This document shows, piece by piece, positions 1 through 4,597 of a DNA stretch of 5,062 nucleotides. Position 1 is the stretch's first letter, and each line of letters begins with the position of its first letter. This DNA is from an uncultured Oscillospiraceae bacterium (lineage in GTDB: Bacteria; Bacillota; Clostridia; Oscillospirales; Oscillospiraceae). The position numbers were made by a program, and so were the translations under genes. The notes under the pieces were generated by a model. The model saw only the letters and a list, made by a program, of their open reading frames with translations, was not told the DNA's origin and made no database searches. The stretch is taken from NCBI GenBank assembly GCA_959022875.1, contig CAUFAM010000117.1, forward strand, positions 1 through 5,062. Reading direction: 5' to 3'.

Positions 1-191
1 ATAAATTTTCCAAAGTCGGTAATCTGATTATAGTGCCGGGCAATGTAGCCATCCAGGGTATCGGTAATGCTGGCAGCAGCAAAGATGGCCAGCGCCCAAT
101 AGTTGGCGCCCGGCACATCGAAATAGAGCACCAGCAAAAAAGCAGGAATCATGATCACTCGCAGGATGGTCAGTTTATTGGCTGTGTTCAT
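1..191 (-). CDS. pgsA: CDP-diacylglycerol--glycerol-3-phosphate 3-phosphatidyltransferase, N-terminal part (cut by window edge)
   Basis: Phosphatidylglycerophosphate synthase is an integral membrane enzyme that transfers the phosphatidyl group from CDP-diacylglycerol to glycerol-3-phosphate, the committed step to phosphatidylglycerol. Only the first 63 codons are present. They begin MNTANKLTILRVIMIPAFLL, the typical amphipathic start and first membrane segment of this family. Residues 44-61 hold the CDP-alcohol phosphatidyltransferase signature D-x2-D-G-x2-A-R-x8-G (Asp44, Asp47, Gly48, Ala51, Arg52, Gly61). The last two aspartates of the motif lie beyond the window. The ATG at 191-189 is supported by a GAGG ribosome binding site (204-201) 9 nt upstream. 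It starts 24 nt after the tandem TAA stops of rimO, so it is probably co-transcribed. Adjacency of rimO and pgsA is common in Clostridia. The signature identifies the CDP-alcohol phosphotransferase family; the pgsA assignment rests on the N-terminus and on context. Confidence 0.93.
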   Translation of the reverse strand, partial: MNTANKLTILRVIMIPAFLLVLYFDVPGANYWALAIFAAASITDTLDGYIARHYNQITDFGKF

Positions 192-215
192 AACAACTTC
201 CCTCGTTTTGTCTTA

Positions 216-914
216 TTATTCCTCAATTTCACCTGTCAGATCTCCATCGGAAACCCCGGTAATGCGCACATTCACAAACTCTCCGGCCGGAACAAGCCCC
301 GCAGCGGTAAAGAGAACCCGCCCATCGATGTCCACCGAGTCGGCGTAGGTCCGGCCCGCATAGCAGCCCTCATTAGAGTCAAAGCCTTCACACAGAACCT
401 CCATCACGGTTCCCAGGCGCTGCTCATTGTACTCGTCCATAATCCGGGACTGAAGGTCCACCACCAGCTCCACCCGGCGGGCAGCAATCTCCCCGGGCAC
501 CTGGTTGTCCATGGCCGCAGCCAGGGTCCCCTCCTCCGGAGAGAACTGGAATACGCCCACGCGCTGAAGCTTCTGCTGGCGCAGGAAAGCGCACAGCTCT
601 TCAAACTCCTCCTCCCCTTCTCCGGGCAGGCCGCAGATGAGCGAGGTGCGGATGACCAGGTCAGGCATGGCCTTGCGCAGCTTGGCAAACAGCTCCTCCA
701 GCTCAGCTTTGGTGTTGTGCCGGCGCATAGCCTTCAGAATACCATCGTTACAGTGTTGGATGGGGATGTCCAGATAGTGGAGGATCTTGGGCTCATTGGC
801 TATGACCTCAATGAGCTCGTCAGTAATCACCTCAGGATAGAGGTAGTGGAGGCGGATCCAGTGGAAAGGCATTTTGCACAGCTCTTTAAGCAGCTGAGCC
901 AGAGAGGTCTTCTC
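216..914 (-). CDS. rimO: RimO C-terminal portion, downstream of the premature TAG
   Basis: These 232 codons continue the RimO frame directly after the TAG. They contain the rest of the radical-SAM barrel, including the conserved segments WIRLHYLYP, YLDIPIQH, LIRTSLICGLPGE-like (VIRTSLICGLPGE) and FSPEEGT. The C-terminal TRAM domain follows at about residues 376-441 of the full protein, and normally helps bind the protein substrate. The end is a double TAA (218-216, then 215-213). The first in-frame ATG is at 872 (codon 224). It is preceded by only a weak purine stretch (AAAGAG), so independent translation from it is uncertain. The segment lacks the cluster cysteines and could not work alone. 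No frameshift or second stop is seen, which argues that the interruption is recent, suppressed, or an error in the sequence. Confidence 0.7.
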   Translation of the reverse strand, partial: EKTSLAQLLKELCKMPFHWIRLHYLYPEVITDELIEVIANEPKILHYLDIPIQHCNDGILKAMRRHNTKAELEELFAKLRKAMPDLVIRTSLICGLPGEGEEEFEELCAFLRQQKLQRVGVFQFSPEEGTLAAAMDNQVPGEIAARRVELVVDLQSRIMDEYNEQRLGTVMEVLCEGFDSNEGCYAGRTYADSVDIDGRVLFTAAGLVPAGEFVNVRITGVSDGDLTGEIEE

Positions 915-917
915 CTA
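915..917 (-). other. In-frame amber codon within rimO (codon 209)
   Basis: The plus-strand CTA reads TAG on the coding strand, in the context CTG-TAG-GAG-AAG. The reading frame of rimO continues unbroken on both sides. The five gene stops visible in this window are TAA (rimO, recA, DUF1385) and TGA (recX, prmC), so no gene here ends in TAG. That is compatible with TAG suppression but far too few cases to prove it. The same bases form a TAGGAG string resembling a Shine-Dalgarno site. Confidence 0.9.
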
Positions 918-1541
918 CAGATCCAGGCCATACCGGGTGATGTCCTGGGCAATGACAATGAGCTCCTTCACGCCGGAATCGGCCAGCGTTCTGGCCTCAG
1001 AGAGCAAGGCCTCCATGGATCGGCTGCGGTATTTGCCCCGCAGCTTTGGAATGATACAGAAAGCGCAGCCGTTGCTGCACCCTTCCGCAATCTTCAGATA
1101 GGCGGTATAGGGCGGCGTGGTCACCAGGCGTTCCCCGTCCTCATAGGTACGGTGGATGTTGCCGAAATGCTCGGCCTTCTCCCCCGCCATCAGCTCCTCC
1201 ACCGCCTGAACCACATCGGTATAGCTGCCTGTTCCCAGCATACCATCTACCTCAGGCAGTTCCGCACGAATGTCGTCGGGATACCGCTGAGTGAGGCAGC
1301 CGGTTACCAGAAGCTTTTTCAGCTTTCCGGCCTTCTTCAGCTCCCCCAGCTCCAGGATGTTGTCAATGGCCTCGCTCTTGGCCGATTCGATAAAGCCGCA
1401 GGTGTTCAGCACCGCCACGTCAGCCCCGTCAGGATCCCCGCTGACAAGGTATCCTGCCTTACGGCAAAGGGCCATCATCTGCTCGGTATTTACAAGGTTC
1501 TTGGCACAGCCAAGAGATACAAAGGCTACTTGATATGGCAT
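915..1541 (-). CDS. rimO: RimO N-terminal portion, ends at the premature TAG
   Basis: This is the 208-residue product expected if the TAG terminates translation. The MTTase_N (UPF0004) domain covers about residues 4-115, with the three cluster-binding cysteines Cys12 (in GCAKN), Cys48 (in NTCGF) and Cys82 (in TGCLTQR). The radical-SAM signature CxxxCxxC follows at Cys155, Cys159 and Cys162 (EGCSNGCAFCIIP), and the chain ends shortly after QDITRYGLDL. Such a product would keep both cluster-binding sites but lose the second half of the radical-SAM barrel and the TRAM domain, so I expect it to be inactive as an S12 modifier. It begins 22 nt after the recX stop, consistent with operon expression. 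Confidence 0.8.
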   Translation of the reverse strand: MPYQVAFVSLGCAKNLVNTEQMMALCRKAGYLVSGDPDGADVAVLNTCGFIESAKSEAIDNILELGELKKAGKLKKLLVTGCLTQRYPDDIRAELPEVDGMLGTGSYTDVVQAVEELMAGEKAEHFGNIHRTYEDGERLVTTPPYTAYLKIAEGCSNGCAFCIIPKLRGKYRSRSMEALLSEARTLADSGVKELIVIAQDITRYGLDL

Positions 1542-1549
1542 TGTTCTCG

Positions 1550-1553
1550 CTCC
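1550..1553 (-). promoter_or_regulatory. Ribosome binding site that fixes the rimO start
   Basis: GGAG lies 8 nt before the ATG at 1541. It favours that start over the upstream in-frame ATGs at 1562 and 1586, the second of which lies inside recX. The conserved RimO N-terminus begins directly after this ATG. Confidence 0.7.
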
Positions 1554-1563
1554 ATTTTTCATT

Positions 1564-2181
1564 TCAATCGTCCACTTCCGCGCCATACCGGCGCAGGCCC
1601 TCGCTAATATCGCTCCAGCGGTAACCCCGCCTTGCCAGGGCGTCGGACACTTTTTTCAGTTCTTGCCGGTCAGGCTCCCGGCCGGAAAGCTTCTTGGCCA
1701 AAAAATCATCGATGGCCTGGGCCGGGTCATAGGACTGTTCCAGCGCCTCGTCCCACAATTCCCGGGAAATCCCCCGGCGGTAAAGCTCATCCCGGAGTTT
1801 TCGCTCTCCATATCCTTTGGCCGAGTAGTGGCGGACCACCATGACGGCATAGGAGGCATCGTTGAGATAGCCTAGCTCTTCCAGCCGGTCACAGATGGCC
1901 TGCGCCTCCTGTTCCGAAGCCTCCCACTCCCCCAGCTTGCGCTCCAGCTCTTTTCTGGACTGGGGTTTACGGGCAAGCAGCGACAAGGCTTTTTCCTTTA
2001 AAGCGCTTCCTTTTGCTGCCCTTTGAAGCTCTTCTGCTTCCGTTTCACTGAGCTCTTTCCCGGCGTAGAGGGCAAAGCGCACCACCTCGCCCTCACCCAG
2101 GCGGAGAATGGAACCATCCTCCAGCATTGCCAGCCAGCGCCCCTCCACATGCTTGGAGGGCTTCAGTTCCTGGATCACCAT
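1564..2181 (-). CDS. recX: Regulatory protein RecX
   Basis: RecX is a small cytoplasmic protein that binds the RecA filament and modulates, usually inhibits, its recombinase and co-protease activity. This 205-residue protein has a non-conserved N-terminal part (about 1-60), then the three-helix repeats typical of RecX: roughly residues 62-105 (ALSLLARKPQSRKELERKL), 106-148 (YLNDASYA, then KGYGERKLRDELYRRGI) and 152-198 (ending in ALARRGYRWSDI). The motif with basic and aromatic residues around KGYGxxKLxxEL is the best-conserved part of the family. The ATG at 2181 lies only 5 nt after the recA stop, and no strong Shine-Dalgarno is visible in front of it. Translation is therefore probably coupled to the end of recA, which would keep RecX below RecA levels (inference). 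The stop is TGA, 22 nt before rimO. Adjacency to recA strongly supports the name. Confidence 0.93.
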   Translation of the reverse strand: MVIQELKPSKHVEGRWLAMLEDGSILRLGEGEVVRFALYAGKELSETEAEELQRAAKGSALKEKALSLLARKPQSRKELERKLGEWEASEQEAQAICDRLEELGYLNDASYAVMVVRHYSAKGYGERKLRDELYRRGISRELWDEALEQSYDPAQAIDDFLAKKLSGREPDRQELKKVSDALARRGYRWSDISEGLRRYGAEVDD

Positions 2182-2186
2182 GGCCG

Positions 2187-3305
2187 TTAATTAGGAGCCT
2201 GCGCCCCGTCCTCAAAGTCATCGGCGGAAATGTCCACCGCCCGGCCCGCAGCCTTGGCGGCAATCTGGGCCTGCTTACTCATCAGCTTAAAGGCGTTGGC
2301 CCGGACCTCAGCCTCGATCTTGTCGGCCAGCTCGGGGTTTTCACGCAGGTACTGCTTCACCGCGTCCCGGCCCTGGCCCAGACGCATCTCGCCCATGGAG
2401 AACCAGGAGCCGGACTTCTGCACGATGTCCAGCTTCACCGCCAGATCCACCAGCTCGCCCCACTTGGAGATACCCTCGCCGTAGAGGATGTCAAACTCCG
2501 CTTCCCGGAAGGGAGGGGCCACCTTATTTTTCACGATCTTGGCCCGGGTACGGTTGCCGATGATTTCGGTGCCGTTTTTCAGGGCCTCGATCCGGCGCAC
2601 ATCAATGCGCACGGAAGAATAGAACTTCAGCGCCCGGCCGCCGGTGGTCACCTCGGGGTTGCCGTACATGACGCCAACCTTTTCCCGGAGCTGATTGATG
2701 AAGATGACCACACAGTTGGTCTTGGCGATGGAGCCGGCCAGCTTGCGCAGGGCCTGGCTCATCAGCCGGGCCAGCAGACCCACATGGCTGTCGCCCATGT
2801 CTCCCTCGATTTCCGCCCGGGGAGTCAGGGCAGCCACGGAGTCCACGACCACCACGTCAATGGCGCCGGAGCGAACCAGCGCCTCACAGATCTCCAAGCC
2901 CTGCTCGCCGGTGTCCGGCTGGGAGATCAGCATGGAATCAATGTCCACGCCCAGGGCCCGGGCGTAGCCGGGGTCCAGGGCGTGCTCCGCGTCGATAAAG
3001 GCCACTTCGCCGCCCCGCTTCTGGGCCTCAGCCACAATGTGAAGGGCCAGGGTGGTCTTACCGGAAGATTCCGGGCCATAAATCTCAATGATACGTCCAC
3101 GGGGCACACCGCCGATCCCCAGGGCAATGTCCAGAGACAGAGAACCGGTGGGGATAGCATCCACCACGATGCCGGTGTTCTCTCCCAGGCGCATAATGGA
3201 GCCCTTTCCGTAGGTGCGCTCAATCTGGGCCATGGCGGTTTCCAGGGCCTTTTTCTTATCAGAAGCGGGAGTCGCCGCCTCGATAACAGGTTTTTTGGTT
3301 GCCAT
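2187..3305 (-). CDS. recA: Recombinase RecA
   Basis: RecA forms ATP-dependent filaments on single-stranded DNA, drives strand exchange in homologous recombination, and stimulates LexA self-cleavage in the SOS response. The 372-residue product has the N-terminal polymerisation helix (about 14-35). The Walker A loop GPESSGKTT is at 77-85, the catalytic glutamate in IDAEHALDP is Glu106, and Walker B VVVVDS is at 150-155. The L1 region lies around 161-175, and the L2 DNA-binding loop around 203-222 includes Gln204. The RecA signature ALKFYSSVR is at 224-232. The C-terminal domain ends in an acidic tail (ISADDFEDG). The start is ATG 3305, with AAAGGA at 3320-3315 and a 9-nt spacer. A TTG at 3314 is in frame but abuts that site, so it is unlikely. 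Length and motifs are normal and no intein or frameshift is seen. It is likely the first gene of a recA-recX-rimO-pgsA operon. Confidence 0.99.
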   Translation of the reverse strand: MATKKPVIEAATPASDKKKALETAMAQIERTYGKGSIMRLGENTGIVVDAIPTGSLSLDIALGIGGVPRGRIIEIYGPESSGKTTLALHIVAEAQKRGGEVAFIDAEHALDPGYARALGVDIDSMLISQPDTGEQGLEICEALVRSGAIDVVVVDSVAALTPRAEIEGDMGDSHVGLLARLMSQALRKLAGSIAKTNCVVIFINQLREKVGVMYGNPEVTTGGRALKFYSSVRIDVRRIEALKNGTEIIGNRTRAKIVKNKVAPPFREAEFDILYGEGISKWGELVDLAVKLDIVQKSGSWFSMGEMRLGQGRDAVKQYLRENPELADKIEAEVRANAFKLMSKQAQIAAKAAGRAVDISADDFEDGAQAPN

Positions 3306-3314
3306 ACTGCTCAA

Positions 3315-3320
3315 TCCTTT
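3315..3320 (-). promoter_or_regulatory. recA ribosome binding site
   Basis: AAAGGA lies 9 nt upstream of ATG 3305. It overlaps the region just before an in-frame TTG (3314-3312), which leaves no spacer for that codon, so it decides the recA start in favour of the ATG. Confidence 0.7.
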
Positions 3321-3329
3321 CTTCCACTC

Positions 3330-3342
3330 CGGCCTGCGGCCG
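3330..3342 (-). other. GC-rich hairpin in the recA leader
   Basis: The coding strand reads CGGCC-GCA-GGCCG, a 5-bp stem with a 3-nt loop that can be extended by flanking CCA/TGG pairing. It ends about 10 nt before the recA AAAGGA site. If it folds in the mRNA it could affect ribosome access or mRNA stability. Short GC stems arise by chance in GC-rich DNA. Confidence 0.3.
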
Positions 3343-3380
3343 TGGGGGATTCAGACCGCCCCGGCGATCCTTCCCTTTTT

Positions 3381-3395
3381 CCTATTCAGGATAGG
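3381..3395 (-). repeat. Short inverted repeat upstream of recA (5-bp arms)
   Basis: The coding strand reads CCTAT-CCTGA-ATAGG. It lies 9 nt downstream of the larger dyad at 3405-3420. It may be a coincidence of a short stretch, or the second half of a control region. Confidence 0.3.
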
Positions 3396-3404
3396 CTATT
3401 TTCT

Positions 3405-3420
3405 GTCCGTTAAAACGGAC
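3405..3420 (-). repeat. Perfect inverted repeat upstream of recA (7-bp arms, 2-nt centre)
   Basis: On the coding strand this reads GTCCGTT-TT-AACGGAC. Both arms match perfectly. It sits 100 nt upstream of the recA ATG and 35 nt past the prmC stop. It could be a protein-binding operator (dyad with short spacer) or an RNA hairpin with a tetraloop. It is not the known Gram-positive SOS box sequence. On the plus strand it is followed by a T-rich stretch, but no plus-strand gene exists to terminate. Confidence 0.5.
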
Positions 3421-3455
3421 TTCTCTTTTTCGAATGGGGGCTTTTTCAGCCGGTA

Positions 3456-4319
3456 TCAGCTGTTGATGGTGCCCTCTACCACCCGCCAAATTCCCTGGGT
3501 ATCGGCCGTGGTCTTAATGTCTTCAAAACCGTTCTGGGCCAGGATGTCCTCCACCTGGGGAGCCTGTCCAATGCCCACCTCAAAAATCAGGGTTCCCCCC
3601 AAACGCAGGGCAGATTTCCATTTTGAGGCAATAAAGCGGTAGAAATCCAGTCCATCTTCCCCGCCGTCCAGGGCCATGTGGGGCTCATAGTCCCGCACCG
3701 AGACATCCAGCGTCTCGATGTCCGCGGTGGGAATGTAGGGCGGATTGCAGACGATCACATCAAAATCCCAAAGGGTGGAGCTAGGGGGCTCCATGGCGTT
3801 TACCGACAGGCAGGTCACGCGGGCATTGAGCTCATTGCGCCGCACGTTCTGCTTGCACACCCGCAGCGCTCCCTCGGACAGCTCGCCCAATACCACCCGG
3901 CACTGGGGGGCGTTGGCGGCCACGGCCAGGCCTACACAGCCGCTGCCCGCGCACAGATCCAGCACCCGCGCGCCTTCTCCAGACTCCCGGGCCTTTAAAA
4001 TTCCCCGTTCTGCCAACACCTCTGTATCCATCCGGGGGATCAGCACGTCGTGGGACACGTCCATGGGCAGGCCGTAAAACTCCCACTCCCCGATGATATA
4101 GGCCACCGGTTCTCCGGCCAGGCGGCGTTGGACCAGCTCGTCCACCCGGCGCTCCAGCTCGGCCGAGACATACAGAGACATGTCCCGGTAAAGCTGCTCC
4201 CGGCTCTTATCCGCGGCATAGCACACAATTTCCCTGGCTTCCAGCTGGGCATTGTCCACCCCTGCCTTTCTCAGGCGGGTACGGGTATCCAGAAACAGGT
4301 TATTATAGGTGGTCGCCAT
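3456..4319 (-). CDS. prmC: Peptide chain release factor N(5)-glutamine methyltransferase PrmC
   Basis: PrmC uses S-adenosylmethionine to methylate the glutamine of the GGQ motif in release factors RF1 and RF2, which improves translation termination. The 287-residue length is normal. An N-terminal helical domain (about 1-85) recognises the release factor and contains the conserved GEPVAYIIGEWEFYG at 69-83. It is followed by the linker motif LIPRMDTE at 93-100; many homologues have Pro where Met97 stands. SAM-binding motif I is DLCAGSG at 121-127, and the catalytic NPPY is at 192-195. The ATG at 4319 is preceded by a purine-rich stretch with AAGGTG 7 nt upstream. The next gene upstream is DUF1385, a common partner of prmC in Firmicutes. 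The usual prfA neighbour is not found here; recA follows instead. The stop is TGA. Confidence 0.96.
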   Translation of the reverse strand: MATTYNNLFLDTRTRLRKAGVDNAQLEAREIVCYAADKSREQLYRDMSLYVSAELERRVDELVQRRLAGEPVAYIIGEWEFYGLPMDVSHDVLIPRMDTEVLAERGILKARESGEGARVLDLCAGSGCVGLAVAANAPQCRVVLGELSEGALRVCKQNVRRNELNARVTCLSVNAMEPPSSTLWDFDVIVCNPPYIPTADIETLDVSVRDYEPHMALDGGEDGLDFYRFIASKWKSALRLGGTLIFEVGIGQAPQVEDILAQNGFEDIKTTADTQGIWRVVEGTINS

Positions 4320-4397
4320 TTTCCTTCACCTTCTCCAACATTCTCTCTATCTCAGTCCAGCCGGGTAATACCGCAGACAGGCCGCGCAGCCTATCTC

Positions 4398-4452
4398 TTT
4401 GCCCTGCTGCTGTGCTCCAAGCTCCCCTATGGGCCTAAGCTTCGCGCTTCTT
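4398..4452. repeat. Direct repeat copy 1 (55 nt, 39-nt exact core)
   Basis: The core 4414-4452 (starting GCTCCAAGCTCCCCTATGGG) is identical over 39 nt to 4558-4596. Upstream of the core the two copies remain similar (TTTGCCCT, then a GCTGC-rich run) with a 2-nt length difference. Inside, AAGCT and AGCTT (4419-4442) form a bulged hairpin around CCC/GGG. In this copy only, the following bases (4453-4457, AGGGG) allow extra pairing with CCTAAG or CCCCTA. Confidence 0.85.
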
Positions 4453-4543
4453 AGGGGTCACGCTGCGCTTTGGGCCCATGGCCGGGTCGCTTTCCCTTCG
4501 CCTCGGGCGCAAAACAGTCCCGCTTGCCGCGGTCCTTCGTTTT

Positions 4544-4596
4544 TTTGCCCTCGCTGCGCTCCAAGCTCCCCTATGGGCCTAAGCTTCGCGCTTCTT
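4544..4596. repeat. Direct repeat copy 2 (53 nt, 39-nt exact core)
   Basis: The core 4558-4596 matches copy 1 exactly, in the same orientation, 144 nt away. It begins one base after the TAA stop of DUF1385 when read in the gene direction. The identity ends abruptly at 4596/4597, the boundary with the DUF1385 end. The run of seven T (4540-4546) borders the other side. Confidence 0.85.
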
Positions 4597-4597
4597 G

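Larger units (their letters stand above)
216..1541 (-). pseudogene. rimO: Ribosomal protein S12 methylthiotransferase RimO, full-length gene interrupted by an in-frame TAG
   Basis: RimO is a radical-SAM enzyme with two iron-sulfur clusters that adds a methylthio group to a conserved aspartate of ribosomal protein S12 (Asp89 in E. coli). The gene spans 441 codons, the usual family length, but codon 209 (917-915) is TAG. Both halves are in the same frame and every expected domain is present: MTTase_N, radical SAM core and TRAM. The stop falls in a conserved stretch that normally reads like DLY-G/R-K; here it is D207-L208-stop-E210-K211. The TAG therefore sits exactly where Tyr is expected, needing one base change and no indel. 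The start chosen is ATG 1541 (product begins MPYQVAFVSLGCAKN), with GGAG at 1553-1550, 8 nt upstream. Starts at 1562 or 1586 would only add a non-conserved extension, and 1586 overlaps recX. I label it a pseudogene because an intact product needs readthrough, but decay is otherwise absent. Confidence 0.85.
3306..3455 (-). promoter_or_regulatory. prmC-recA intergenic region, probable recA promoter and leader
   Basis: This is a 150-bp gap between the prmC stop and the recA start, the right place for a recA promoter. It contains a 7-bp inverted repeat (3405-3420), a 5-bp inverted repeat (3381-3395) and a GC-rich hairpin (3330-3342) just upstream of the recA ribosome binding site. A possible -10 hexamer TATCCT (3393-3388 on the minus strand) can be proposed, but no good -35 lies at the right distance, so I do not call an exact promoter. 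No GAAC-N4-GTTC LexA box of the Bacillus type is present. No T-run follows the hairpins on the minus strand, so there is no canonical intrinsic terminator for prmC, and some readthrough from prmC into recA is possible. Confidence 0.45.
4320..4597 (-). other. Repeat-bearing intergenic region between DUF1385 and prmC
   Basis: This is 278 bp without a convincing gene. It holds two direct copies of a ~53-nt sequence (4398-4452 and 4544-4596) and a GC-rich spacer of about 90 nt between them. The spacer includes the 8-bp palindrome TGGGCCCA (4471-4478) and a partial third similarity (CGCTGCGCT at 4461-4469, then ATGGCC). A weak terminator-like stem CCGC/GCGG (4520-4523 with 4529-4532), followed on the minus strand by GACTGTTTT, lies inside. 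No coding frame here resembles a known protein. The sequence looks like a non-coding interspersed element inserted behind the DUF1385 stop codon. The last ~80 nt before prmC (4397-4320) are non-repeated and include its ribosome binding site. Confidence 0.6.

Noticed and set aside
915..920. A 3-base deletion as cause of the rimO stop
   Set aside because: I first aligned the region as having lost a YG pair. Comparison with DLY followed by nine residues to the next LL shows the length is unchanged, so a single substitution at Tyr is simpler.
915..1586. Upstream rimO starts at 1586 or 1562
   Set aside because: They add 15 or 7 residues not seen in RimO, and 1586 overlaps recX by 23 nt. The GGAG site at 1550-1553 is correctly spaced for ATG 1541.
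33..1607. A 524-codon open frame on the plus strand
   Set aside because: It runs antisense to rimO, which has unmistakable RimO motifs. The predicted product is rich in His, Gln and Leu without recognisable domains. GC-rich third-position codon bias on the coding strand suppresses stops in the antisense frame.
3312..3314. TTG start for recA giving three extra residues
   Set aside because: The AAAGGA site directly abuts it with no spacer, whereas the ATG at 3305 has an ideal 9-nt spacing.
2127..3413. A 428-codon open frame on the plus strand
   Set aside because: It is antisense to recA and the start of recX, has no family resemblance and is low-complexity (His, Gly, Leu rich). It is a shadow of the recA codon bias.
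4540..4546. Seven-T run as an intrinsic terminator on the plus strand
   Set aside because: The preceding stem is only about 4 bp and set back from the T-run, and there is no plus-strand gene to terminate.
4398..4596. CRISPR array
   Set aside because: Only two repeat copies, with a ~90-nt spacer, no regular unit and no cas genes nearby.
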